Source: Dehalococcoidia bacterium
Lineage (GTDB): Bacteria; Chloroflexota; Dehalococcoidia; SHYD01; SHYC01
DNA: 11,223 nucleotides
Direction of reading: 5' to 3'
Assembly (NCBI GenBank): GCA_016844365.1
Contig: JAENIT010000006.1
Coordinates: forward strand, 1-11,223
Shown here: positions 1 to 6,522 of the stretch, one piece after another
Layout: the number at the start of each line of letters is the position of its first letter
Numbering within the stretch: the stretch's first letter is position 1
The notes under the pieces: model-generated
The model's input: only the letters and a program-made list of their open reading frames with translations
What the model was told of the DNA's origin: nothing
The model's database searches: none
Translations under genes and position numbers: made by a program

Positions 1-2
1 CT

Positions 3-248
3 CAGGTGGTCTCAGAGCCTGAAGCTACTGCCAGGGTAGTTATCCATTTAACTAGGATGTCTGAAAAGCCGGTGATGGCAGTCTACATGGGTGGCCTGGC
101 TGTGGCCAGGGGCCGGGATATGCTTGAGAGGGCCAAAGTGCCGGTCTACGCTTACCCAGAACGGGCGGTTCGGGCGATGGCCGCGATGGCCACATACGCA
201 GAATACCGCCGTAACTCAGACTTTACGGCGGGCTGCTCTAGTGCCTAA
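3..248 (+). CDS. Acyl-CoA synthetase (NDP-forming), alpha-type C-terminal fragment (partial)
   Basis: The gene is cut by the window edge: the frame is open from the first bases and ends in TAA at 246-248. The visible 80 or so residues look like the end of the succinyl-CoA-ligase-like domain of NDP-forming acyl-CoA (acetyl-CoA) synthetases. There is a KPVMAVYMGG strand, then GRDMLERAKVPVYAYPERAV and an alanine-rich helix ending in YAEYRR. In the family this fold helps carry acyl phosphate and CoA, converting acyl-CoA, ADP and phosphate to acid, CoA and ATP. Because the protein stops after the alpha domain, it is either a separate alpha subunit or a beta-alpha fusion. The catalytic histidine region lies outside the window. 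The last dozen residues (NSDFTAGCSSA) are not family-like. Its stop overlaps the stop of the convergent universal stress gene. Confidence 0.72.
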   Translation, partial: QVVSEPEATARVVIHLTRMSEKPVMAVYMGGLAVARGRDMLERAKVPVYAYPERAVRAMAAMATYAEYRRNSDFTAGCSSA

Positions 249-712
249 ACGTGGGCACTCCTCACGACCTTTGGTTTTACCACCAGGACTGGACAAGGGG
301 CATGATTGACGCAGTAGGTGGAAACACTGCCAAGCAGTGCCTTCTCTATTCCGCTAGCGCCGTGGGATCCGATAATCAAGCAGTCTACTCCCTCTTGGGC
401 AGCGTAGTCCACTATAACTGTTTTCGGGTCCCCTTCTAGCAGCTCCGTCCGTATATTGACCTCAAGTCCAGATGCGATTTCTGAGACGTGGCGTAAAGCA
501 ACCCGGCCCTCCGCCAGCATCTCGGATCGAGCCTCTGAGGCATGTATGCCTAAATGGAACGCCCCGTGGGAGTCCACAACATAGACTACCACGACCTCAG
601 CCTCGATTCTTTGGGCTAACCAAATGGCCTCTCTGGTGGCTGCTTTAGCCCACTCCGAGCCGTCTGTAGCAACGAGGATTTTCTTGTAGCCTACCAGCCC
701 TTGCTCGCCCAT
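245..712 (-). CDS. Universal stress protein, single UspA domain
   Basis: This 155-aa cytoplasmic protein has one complete UspA domain. It begins with the beta-1 strand KKILVATDGSEWA (about residues 10-22). It ends with the nucleotide-binding signature G115-x2-G118-x9-G128-S129 (GSHG...LLGSVS), which marks the ATP-binding class of MJ0577 type rather than the non-binding UspA class. Such proteins bind ATP and modulate stress or energy responses; no specific partner can be read here. The ATG at 712 has an AGGAG about 14 bases upstream, rather far away, and no better in-frame start is visible. It lies 36 bp after the tandem universal stress gene and is probably its operon partner. Its TAG overlaps the convergent synthetase TAA within CTAA, so no terminator fits between them. 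Confidence 0.93.
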   Translation of the reverse strand: MGEQGLVGYKKILVATDGSEWAKAATREAIWLAQRIEAEVVVVYVVDSHGAFHLGIHASEARSEMLAEGRVALRHVSEIASGLEVNIRTELLEGDPKTVIVDYAAQEGVDCLIIGSHGASGIEKALLGSVSTYCVNHAPCPVLVVKPKVVRSAHV

Positions 713-748
713 GTATAAAATGCAATCTCCTATCTTTTTTCGTCGTTA

Positions 749-1657
749 TTATGACACCCTTATCAACAACACCGGACTCCCTGAGTTCCTCACCACTTTA
801 TCTGCCACGCTGCCCAGTATAGAGCGATTTAGCCCCGAACGTCCATGGGTGCTCATCACCACAATATTATCCTCAAACTCTTTGGCCAGATCGATGATCT
901 TTGTGGCGGGGTCTCCGCGGAAAACGCGAGATCCAAGGATCAGGTCATTTTGTTGCAGTCCATTGAGGATCCTGCTCAGATAGTCCGAGGCCTCTTTCTC
1001 CAGAGCCTCCCATGCTTCAACCATGAGCTCCGCGCCGGACAAGGAGTAGGAATCAGAGAAATAGAAGGGGTATGAGGGTGCGACTCTTACTAATACCAGC
1101 GTCAGGTCCATGGCTTTGGCCAAGAGCACTGCAAATGGTATGGACTGCTCGGCTAGAGGCGAGCCGTCCAGAGGGAGGAGTATCCTACGCAATCTTGGCC
1201 CACTAGAGGCCTTCTCTTCCTTGGGGTGGAAAAACAGTACGGGGATAGAGGACGTACGCAGGACTCGGTCCGCCACGCTGCCCACCAACCAGCGTCCAAA
1301 ACCGGAGCGCCCGTGGGTGCTCATCGCTATCAGGCCCATGGACTGAGTGTGGGCATGGGACACTAGCATCTCCGCTGGGTAACCGGCTATCACCTCGCTA
1401 GAGGTGGCGATCCCTTGCTCTCTCAATCGCGCTTCAATTGTAAGAAGATAGTCACGTGCCCTACCCTTTTCCTCCTCCACTATCCGCTGGAGTTGATCGC
1501 GATGGTCTGCTTCGATCTTGGTGGAGGGGAGCGTTGTATCTACCACATGAATAAGGGTCACTGAGGCCTTTAGCCCTGTGGCTAATCTCTCCACTACGGG
1601 AATTATTTGCTCAGAGATATCTGAACCATCCAATGGAACTAGGATGCTGTGTAGCAC
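749..1657 (-). CDS. Tandem-domain universal stress protein (UspA-UspA)
   Basis: This 302-aa protein carries two UspA domains. Domain 1 spans about residues 2-146 (beta-1 SILVPLDGS, nucleotide loop S113-T-H-G116-x9-G126-S127). Domain 2 spans about residues 155-302 (RILLPLDGS, loop S269-T-H-G272-x9-G282-S283). Both keep the G-x9-G(S) core, with serine in place of the first glycine, so both could bind nucleotide. I place the start at the GTG at 1657: it has a perfect AAGGAGG six bases upstream and places the first beta strand at residue 4. A longer frame to an ATG at 1723 would add 22 basic residues (NRSGRSWPHG...) unlike the family and would contain the ribosome site. The gene sits 31 bp after the SHOCT gene and 36 bp before the single-domain universal stress gene, which suggests one operon. 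Confidence 0.94.
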   Translation of the reverse strand: MLHSILVPLDGSDISEQIIPVVERLATGLKASVTLIHVVDTTLPSTKIEADHRDQLQRIVEEEKGRARDYLLTIEARLREQGIATSSEVIAGYPAEMLVSHAHTQSMGLIAMSTHGRSGFGRWLVGSVADRVLRTSSIPVLFFHPKEEKASSGPRLRRILLPLDGSPLAEQSIPFAVLLAKAMDLTLVLVRVAPSYPFYFSDSYSLSGAELMVEAWEALEKEASDYLSRILNGLQQNDLILGSRVFRGDPATKIIDLAKEFEDNIVVMSTHGRSGLNRSILGSVADKVVRNSGSPVLLIRVS

Positions 1658-1688
1658 AGAATGCCTCCTTATGATTGTTGGGGTACGC

Positions 1689-1943
1689 CTACCGTGGGGC
1701 CATGACCTGCCGGATCTGTTCAAACTGGTCCAGGGTTATCTCCCCTCTCGCCAGCCGTTCTTTGGCGATATCAATGGGATTGGGATGGCGATCCTCTGGT
1801 GGCTGGGTGAACCGTCTCACCGCCCATACTATAAGCGCGATGATGGCTCCCCAGAACAGCAGGTTCCATCCTCCCATTAGCAGCATCCACCATCCGCCGC
1901 CGGCTCCCCACTCCCAACCCGGTCCCATCATATGTCCCCACAT
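1689..1943 (-). CDS. Small SHOCT-domain membrane protein
   Basis: This 84-aa protein has three parts. The N-terminus is rich in Met, Trp, Gly and His (MWGHMMGPGWEWG). One hydrophobic membrane segment follows at about residues 19-42 (MLLMGG...ALIVWAV). The C-terminal SHOCT motif lies at about residues 56-82 (IDIAKERLARGEITLDQFEQIRQVM). SHOCT is a short helical motif found at the ends of many bacterial and phage proteins, probably for oligomerization; its exact role is unknown. The start is firm, with AAAGGAGG six bases upstream of the ATG. The gene lies between a small zinc-ribbon gene (59-bp gap) and the tandem universal stress gene (31-bp gap), consistent with a stress operon. The Met/His-rich leader could bind metal, but that is only a suggestion. 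Confidence 0.9.
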   Translation of the reverse strand: MWGHMMGPGWEWGAGGGWWMLLMGGWNLLFWGAIIALIVWAVRRFTQPPEDRHPNPIDIAKERLARGEITLDQFEQIRQVMAPR

Positions 1944-2002
1944 GGTCGTCCTCCTTTCAGATACGTTTTAACTAAACAGGAACTGATCACCATCTCCGAC
2001 CT

Positions 2003-2176
2003 TTAGGCAGCCTGTTTGGTAGCGCCAACCGGCTCTCGTACCAAGGCAGCCACTTTAGCGGTGGCCAGGTCCTCTAGGTAACCGCACTGCACGCACTGGC
2101 GGTACCAGCCAAAGGGATCTTTCTCTAGCATGAGGTCACCTATATGGCACTTCGGGCAACTCTTATACCAAACCAT
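2003..2176 (-). CDS. 57-aa zinc-ribbon protein (small gene)
   Basis: This short gene starts at the ATG at 2176, seven bases after a perfect AAGGAGG (2184-2190), and ends in TAA at 2003-2005. The 57-aa product opens with MVWYKSCPKCHIGDL and continues through FGWYRQCVQCGYLEDL. It therefore has two CxxC knuckles (C7/C10 and C28/C31) separated by 17 residues, the layout of a zinc ribbon. The rest is a short, alanine-rich helical tail. Zinc ribbons of this size act as nucleic-acid or protein adaptors; no specific function can be named. A candidate promoter lies just upstream (2199-2227). Downstream, the SHOCT and universal stress genes follow on the same strand, so it may be the first gene of that operon. 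Both the SD and the cysteine spacing support that it is real. Confidence 0.85.
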   Translation of the reverse strand: MVWYKSCPKCHIGDLMLEKDPFGWYRQCVQCGYLEDLATAKVAALVREPVGATKQAA

Positions 2177-2198
2177 CCTAGAACCTCCTTTACAATGC

Positions 2199-2227
2199 TT
2201 TATGCCTGGGATTCACTTTACTGTCAG
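2199..2227 (-). promoter_or_regulatory. Candidate promoter of the zinc-ribbon/SHOCT/USP operon
   Basis: On the minus strand a -35-like CTGACA (2227-2222) is followed after exactly 17 bp by a -10-like CATAAA (2204-2199). Transcription would begin near 2192, just before the AAGGAGG of the zinc-ribbon gene. It matches the sigma-70 consensus at five and four of six positions. It is inferred from sequence only. Confidence 0.4.
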
Positions 2228-2241
2228 GACTGTTAACTGCC

Positions 2242-2667
2242 CTATGCTGAGAGATGTCCATTACCAAAGCTCTCGGTCAGAGAAACCAATAGATCCTCTA
2301 CTTCCTTTGGTCTGATGGGTTTGTACAGGAAGTGGTGACAGCTCTTAGGGATCTCTGTCGCTCTGACATCCCAGCAGCCTATTAAAAGGACAAGGGTGCT
2401 CTTAGGCGATATTTCTCTTATCTGCTCGAAAGTTTTGCTCAAGCACCCCCAAGAGCTGTCAACGTCCAGGATCACTACGCTGGTTGGCTCAGCCCTTAGA
2501 ACGTCAAGAGCTGCACTCACATCGTGGGAGACCAGCATAGAAAAGCCGGCTCTACCACCAGCCTCTGTGAGTTGCTCACCCAGTTCGACGTCTCCGACCA
2601 CAGCTAATGCTATGGGCCGACCAGTGTGCTGCGAGGGTAGATCAAGAGTCTGCCAGTTGCTCACCAT
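2242..2667 (-). CDS. Degenerate receiver-domain protein
   Basis: This 141-aa protein has a receiver (CheY-like) fold and no output domain. The phosphoacceptor-position aspartate is D68 in VVILDVDSS, and the conserved lysine is K116 in FLYKPI. However, the acidic pair after beta-1 is reduced to G25-D26 (LAVVGDVELG), and the usual Thr/Ser after beta-4 is replaced in LVLLIGC. Magnesium binding and phosphorylation may thus be weakened, as in atypical receivers that work by binding partners. I prefer the ATG at 2667, which has GGGAGGTG about ten bases upstream. An in-frame ATG at 2703 overlaps the stop of the preceding gene (ATGA) with a GTGGAGAG upstream, and would add 12 residues by coupled translation. 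Either start is possible. Confidence 0.8.
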   Translation of the reverse strand: MVSNWQTLDLPSQHTGRPIALAVVGDVELGEQLTEAGGRAGFSMLVSHDVSAALDVLRAEPTSVVILDVDSSWGCLSKTFEQIREISPKSTLVLLIGCWDVRATEIPKSCHHFLYKPIRPKEVEDLLVSLTESFGNGHLSA

Positions 2668-2699
2668 GGTGTCTTCACCTCCCGTTAAATAGTGCACCC

Positions 2700-3095
2700 T
2701 CATTGGCGCTCTCCACTGAAGAGCCCATTGATGGTTGTGACCAACTGCTGCGAGCTGAAGGGCTTGGCAAGAAACGCCCCTACCTGGTGGTGTTTAAGTT
2801 CTGCCCTTGCTACTGGCGAAGATGACATAACTACAACCATGACCTCTGACAGATGATGGAGTTCCCTGATCTCTTTAAGGAGGGCCAAGCCGTTACCATC
2901 GGGGAGATTAATGTCCAAGAGCAGGAGGCTTAGTGATGCTCCTGGAAGCAAGTCTCTGGCCTCAGCGCAGGTATAGGCTTGGCGCACTATCCAACCCTGG
3001 CTCCGAAGCTCTTCTGCCAGCACATCTGACAACGTTCGGTCGTCCTCAATCATCAGTATGTTCTGGGGTGTATGGGTATAGTCTAGCAATCGCAT
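2700..3095 (-). CDS. Stand-alone response-regulator receiver protein
   Basis: This 131-aa single-domain receiver has all the key residues: the acidic cluster E17-D18-D19 (NILMIEDDR), phosphoacceptor D61 (LLLLDINLPDGNG), S91 after beta-4 (VVVMSSS) and K111 (FLAKPF). There is no DNA-binding or enzymatic output domain, so it probably acts through protein contacts or as a phosphate relay or sink for a histidine kinase. The start ATG at 3095 has an AGAGG eight bases upstream. It is the first gene after a 144-bp gap holding four phased GTGA/TCAC sites and a -10-like element. The next gene, a degenerate receiver, begins at or very near its stop codon. The kinase/regulator pair upstream on the same strand is the likely partner. 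Confidence 0.9.
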   Translation of the reverse strand: MRLLDYTHTPQNILMIEDDRTLSDVLAEELRSQGWIVRQAYTCAEARDLLPGASLSLLLLDINLPDGNGLALLKEIRELHHLSEVMVVVMSSSPVARAELKHHQVGAFLAKPFSSQQLVTTINGLFSGERQ

Positions 3096-3114
3096 CGTTC
3101 ACGCCTCTAGCGGC

Positions 3115-3178
3115 AGAATACAGTAATCCCTGTGAGGAAAGCGTGAAACAATAATAATAACCCGTGAGGATTCTGTGA
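3115..3178 (-). promoter_or_regulatory. Activator-type promoter with four phased TCAC half-sites (copy 1)
   Basis: Read on the minus strand, four TCAC cores begin at 3178, 3167, 3146 and 3135, with spacings of 11, 21 and 11 bp. They lie in the wider context CCTCACAG, CCTCACGG, TTTCACGC and CCTCACAG. Eleven bases after the last core there is a -10-like TATTCT (3120-3115), and the -35 position is occupied by the last pair of sites. Direct repeats phased by 11 bp, ending about 11 bp before the -10, are typical of PhoB/OmpR-family activator sites. The downstream gene is the receiver at 3095. The leader would be only about 13 bases. Confidence 0.65.
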
Positions 3179-3239
3179 GGATTATGGATGGGGCGGAGCT
3201 AGAGAGGCGGAAAGGAGTGGGCTCCCATTACGAGGAGGG

Positions 3240-3950
3240 TTAGGTAGTAGAGTCGGCAAGAACCAGGCGATAGCCCATGCCCGGCTGAGTAAGGATGAGT
3301 TTGGGACGTGCTGGGTCTGCCTCCAATTTTCGGCGCAACTGCTTGATGAATGTCCTTAAGTACTCGGTCTCCTCCCCGTACTCTAGTCCCCACACAGCTT
3401 GGAGGAGCTGGCGGTGGCTCAAGGTCTTACCGGCATTTATAGCCAGTGCGTGGAGTATCTCGTATTCCGTCTTGGTGAGTGGTATCTCTTTGCTGCCTCG
3501 GCTGACTCGGCGTCTGTTCAGATCGATCTCCAGGTCGTCTCCTTTGAGGACTGGTAAATCTCTAGAGTCGGACTGGGCGCTGGTTTGGGTACGGCGAAGA
3601 TGGGCTCGCACTCGGGCCAGGAGCTCGGAGATACTGAATGGCTTGGTAAGATAATCATCGGCCCCTAAGTCCAGCGCTTGCACCTTTAGGTGCTCCTCGT
3701 CCCGGGCCGATAGCACGATAACGGGCATGGTTCCCCATTCCCTCAACCTCCTCAGGGCTTCCACACCGTCCATGACCGGCATGGAAATATCCAGGATGAT
3801 AAGGTCGGGTAGCGTCTCAGCCGCTTGGTCCAGGGCCTCACTCCCGTTGCGCGCTAGCTCCACTGTATAGCCGTGGAGTTTCAACTGACGGGATACAAAG
3901 GTCAGAAGCTGGGCGTCATCATCCACAAGGAGCACCTTATCTTCCGTCAA
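3240..3950 (-). CDS. OmpR/KdpE-type DNA-binding response regulator
   Basis: This 236-aa protein has a complete receiver followed by a winged-helix DNA-binding domain. The receiver (about residues 5-117) has D10/D11, phosphoacceptor D54 (LIILDISMPVMDG), S81 (VIVLSARD) and K103 (DDYLTKPF). The winged helix (about 135-232) has the family marks LTKTEYEILHALA, LLQAVWG, the recognition helix EYLRTFIKQLRRKLE and PGMGYRL. It most resembles the KdpE branch, but no potassium-transport genes are nearby, so I do not call it KdpE. The start is a TTG at 3950 with GAGAGGAGG five bases upstream; no alternative ATG fits. It follows the kinase gene by 20 bp, clearly its partner. It is the best local candidate for binding the phased TCAC sites at 3132-3178, 6379-6425 and 10074-10119. 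Confidence 0.95.
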   Translation of the reverse strand: MTEDKVLLVDDDAQLLTFVSRQLKLHGYTVELARNGSEALDQAAETLPDLIILDISMPVMDGVEALRRLREWGTMPVIVLSARDEEHLKVQALDLGADDYLTKPFSISELLARVRAHLRRTQTSAQSDSRDLPVLKGDDLEIDLNRRRVSRGSKEIPLTKTEYEILHALAINAGKTLSHRQLLQAVWGLEYGEETEYLRTFIKQLRRKLEADPARPKLILTQPGMGYRLVLADSTT

Positions 3951-3970
3951 CAGTGCCTCCTCTCATTCCA

Positions 3971-6307
3971 TCAACTGTTTCCCAGGGGTAGTGTGAAAGA
4001 GAACACAGAACCCGTGCCGGGCTGGCTTCTCACCGAAAGGCGACCGCTGTGGGCCTCGACCAAAGCTCGACAGATAGCCAGACCCAAACCCGATCCCTGC
4101 CGTCGTCCGCCGAGCTGATGAGGACTGCGGTAGAACTTCTCAAAGATCCGTTCCTGATCTCGGCTAGGGATTCCCACTCCCTGATCTTCTACCGCAACCA
4201 CTAGGGCGTCGCCGTCGGCACTAAGACGGGCACGTATCCATATCTCTGTTCCATCGTTCGAGTATTTCGCAGCGTTGCTGAGCAGGTTTAAGATGACTCG
4301 CTGGATCTGGTTGAAATCTGCAAAAACTAGGGGTAGGTCCACCGGCACGTCCAAGTGTACCATGTGCATTCCCTGGTTAGACTCTCTCTGAAACCGTTGG
4401 ACACATTCAGTAGACAGGTCTAATATATGGAACTCCTCTCGATCCAAGGGCATGGCTCCGGCTTCGGTGCGGGACATGTCCAACAGATTGTTGACTAGAT
4501 CTGTGAGCCGGTCCGTCTCAATCTCAATGGTCCTACCCCATTCAACAGGGACCGTAACACTATCCGACTGTGTCTCCATGCCTATGCTGCTAGCCAGGAC
4601 TTTAATGGTTGTGAGAGGACTTTTTAGGTCATGGGTTATCATGGATAAGAAGTCCTCTTTCAGTTGCTCCACCTCTTTGAGCCTGGAGATATCCTGCTGA
4701 ACCACCACCACGCTGCTTATCACGCCGTCGGCGGCAGTTATGGCCGCAGAGTTGACTAACAATGGTACGCGCGTACCGTCTCTTCTCTCTACTATGAGCT
4801 CAATCCCCAAGCAGGGACCCTGTCCGGCAAGGCAACGGCCTGCTGGAGTCTCCGCATACTCCATGGCTCTGCCGTCGGTGTGGAGGAATTTCAGTCCAAA
4901 GGGATACTGTCTCCCATCTAAATGGGCATCTTCCCTACCCAGCAGAATGCGCGCCGCTGCGGGGTTCGCCAGGACTACCTTACGCTTGGGGTTGATAAGC
5001 AGCACCGACTCGGGCAGGTGAGCTATCACTGCACGGAGGCGCGCTTCCGCTCCGGCAGCCTCAAGATGGGCGGCTCGTTCGGCTTCATAGAGTTGGGCGT
5101 TGCCCACGGCCAGCGCTACCAGAGATCCCAGTTGGCGCAAGAGCTCTACTTCCTCGGAGCCAAAGTCTCGAGCGTTTCGGGTTCCAACATAGAGTACTCC
5201 CAGTTGTTGCTGTCGAGCCTCCAAGGGCACGGCCACCTGAGATACCAGTCCCTCTGCTCCCACTTCATCCTTGAGCGACGCTGTCAGCCTATCGTCTGTA
5301 GCATAGTTCTTAACTACTAAGGGTTCCCCTCCCACCAGAACGGCTCCACCCAACCCTTGGTCACGGTTAAAGCGCAGTTTGCGCATCCGCTGGGTCTTAA
5401 GGCCGCTCCACGAGGCTATACGTAGTGTCTCTTCCCCGTCAAGTAAAGCTATACAAGCCACATCAGCCCGTAAAAGGTGACGAGCTGCTTTCACTACCTG
5501 CCTAAGTACAGAGCGTGACTGCAGCGATGATACGATAAGGCGGGCGATGTTACTCAGGATTTGCCATTGCTGCGCGTGGTCCTTAGCTCTTTGATACAGC
5601 TTGGCGTTCTGGATGGCCACGGCCGCGTACTTTGCCAGGTTCTCAATGAGGCTCTGATCCTCTGGGGAAAACTCCGTCGCGCCCTGTTTGTCGGTTAGAT
5701 ATATGTTGCCAACGTTTCTCCCTCCGCTGACTATAGGAACCCCTAGAAAACTCTTCATGGGGGGATGGTTTGGAGGGAAGCCACGAGATCGGGTATCCTG
5801 GGACATATCCGAGATCCGCAGACTCTTGCATTCTTGGAACAGTGTGCCCAGAAGCCCCTTGCCCTCTGGCAATGGTCCCATGTCTCGTCGCTGGCTCCGA
5901 CTGAGCCCGGTAGTGAAAAATTGCCGGATTCGCCCTTCGTCATCCATGATTCCCAGCGCCCCATAACTCGCCCCCACAAGCCGCCTCGCTGCTTCAACCA
6001 GGCGTCGGAGCGCCACGTCTGGCCGCAACTCCGATGTCACCAGAAGAGTCGCGCGGAGGAACGCCTCAGCTACCATCCTATTTTTGGCACTGTAGCCCCC
6101 ATTATTTTGCTGGCGCTTGCTCACGTAACGACTTAGCTCGTCTGGGCTGAAACTGAGGCGACTTACGAGCGGAGGAGTGATGGGCGACAATAAGCCACGA
6201 CGCACAGCCCTACGCAATGTGTTGGGGTGTACGCCAAGCTGTGCTGCGGCTTCTCGTAGTGGTAGGTGTGCAGGGACCATAACTTCCGTCACATCCGAGT
6301 AATCCAT
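3971..6307 (-). CDS. Sensor histidine kinase: HTH-GAF-GAF-PAS-HisKA-HATPase
   Basis: This 778-aa protein has no membrane segment or signal peptide, so it is cytoplasmic. Domains in order: an excisionase/MerR-like helix-turn-helix (about residues 14-63, LREAAAQLGVHPNTLRRAVRRG then FSPDELSRYV); GAF 1 (about 80-238); GAF 2 (about 248-407); PAS (about 422-545); HisKA with the phosphoacceptor H559 in MITHDLKSPL; and HATPase_c with the N box (N674, N678), G1 (EDQGVGI, 706-713), F box (F722, F725) and G2 (GSGLGLA, 738-744). All kinase residues look intact. GAF/PAS domains suggest sensing of a small molecule, redox state or gas; no heme- or chromophore-binding residue can be assigned. A DNA-binding domain on a kinase is unusual. 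It is followed 20 bp later by its response regulator. No SD precedes the ATG, while a good -10 lies only 12 bp before it, suggesting a leaderless transcript. Confidence 0.95.
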   Translation of the reverse strand: MDYSDVTEVMVPAHLPLREAAAQLGVHPNTLRRAVRRGLLSPITPPLVSRLSFSPDELSRYVSKRQQNNGGYSAKNRMVAEAFLRATLLVTSELRPDVALRRLVEAARRLVGASYGALGIMDDEGRIRQFFTTGLSRSQRRDMGPLPEGKGLLGTLFQECKSLRISDMSQDTRSRGFPPNHPPMKSFLGVPIVSGGRNVGNIYLTDKQGATEFSPEDQSLIENLAKYAAVAIQNAKLYQRAKDHAQQWQILSNIARLIVSSLQSRSVLRQVVKAARHLLRADVACIALLDGEETLRIASWSGLKTQRMRKLRFNRDQGLGGAVLVGGEPLVVKNYATDDRLTASLKDEVGAEGLVSQVAVPLEARQQQLGVLYVGTRNARDFGSEEVELLRQLGSLVALAVGNAQLYEAERAAHLEAAGAEARLRAVIAHLPESVLLINPKRKVVLANPAAARILLGREDAHLDGRQYPFGLKFLHTDGRAMEYAETPAGRCLAGQGPCLGIELIVERRDGTRVPLLVNSAAITAADGVISSVVVVQQDISRLKEVEQLKEDFLSMITHDLKSPLTTIKVLASSIGMETQSDSVTVPVEWGRTIEIETDRLTDLVNNLLDMSRTEAGAMPLDREEFHILDLSTECVQRFQRESNQGMHMVHLDVPVDLPLVFADFNQIQRVILNLLSNAAKYSNDGTEIWIRARLSADGDALVVAVEDQGVGIPSRDQERIFEKFYRSPHQLGGRRQGSGLGLAICRALVEAHSGRLSVRSQPGTGSVFSFTLPLGNS

Positions 6308-6318
6308 TTACCGAAGCC

Positions 6319-6348
6319 ATTATATAGGAGGTTGGAAGGAGTCTTCAA
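6319..6348 (-). promoter_or_regulatory. Sigma-70-like promoter of the kinase/regulator operon
   Basis: On the minus strand, TTGAAG (6348-6343) and a perfect TATAAT (6324-6319) are separated by 18 bp. Transcription should begin around 6312, about five bases before the kinase ATG at 6307. There is no ribosome-binding site in between, so the message is predicted to be leaderless or nearly so. The promoter lies back to back with the phased TCAC sites of the rightward GNAT cluster. Confidence 0.55.
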
Positions 6349-6378
6349 TCAACGCTTGGTCTATCCCCTGGGTTTTGT

Positions 6379-6442
6379 TCACAAAATCCTCATACTCTGT
6401 GTACTCTTCTTCACACCTTTATCACGTTGGTAGATGTAGTAT
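6379..6442 (+). promoter_or_regulatory. Activator-type promoter with four phased TCAC half-sites (copy 2)
   Basis: On the plus strand the half-sites begin at 6379 (GTTCACA), 6390 (CCTCATA, one mismatch), 6411 (CTTCACA) and 6422 (TATCACG), with spacings of 11, 21 and 11 bp. A -10-like TAGTAT lies at 6437-6442, exactly 11 bases after the last core. This is the same design as at 3115-3178 and 10074-10136. It would drive the GNAT cluster starting at 6523, leaving a leader of about 75 bases. Confidence 0.62.
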
Positions 6443-6522
6443 GGAATTGTGATCGGATAGGATGCGAGTTTCAGATGAGACCTAGCCGACTTAAGACGAG
6501 AACAGAACGAGGAGGTTCTAGC

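Noticed and set aside
1658..1723. 22-residue N-terminal extension of the tandem universal stress protein
   Set aside because: It would contain the AAGGAGG that serves the GTG at 1657, and its basic sequence is not part of the UspA fold.
3295..3654. 119-aa plus-strand reading frame
   Set aside because: It is antisense to the response regulator, has no ribosome site and shows no domain; it is a shadow frame.
4922..5320. 132-aa plus-strand reading frame, and the similar 123-aa frame at 5765-6136
   Set aside because: Both are antisense to the GAF/PAS region of the kinase, with composition expected of a complementary frame and no start signal.
3240..6307. Naming the two-component pair KdpD/KdpE
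   Set aside because: The regulator resembles KdpE, but the kinase lacks the KdpD sensor and Usp domains and membrane segments, and no kdp transport genes are near.
6427..6522. Longer start for the GNAT fragment at 6427
   Set aside because: The extra 32 residues have no counterpart in the paralogs and overlap the promoter; the AGGAGG belongs to the ATG at 6523.
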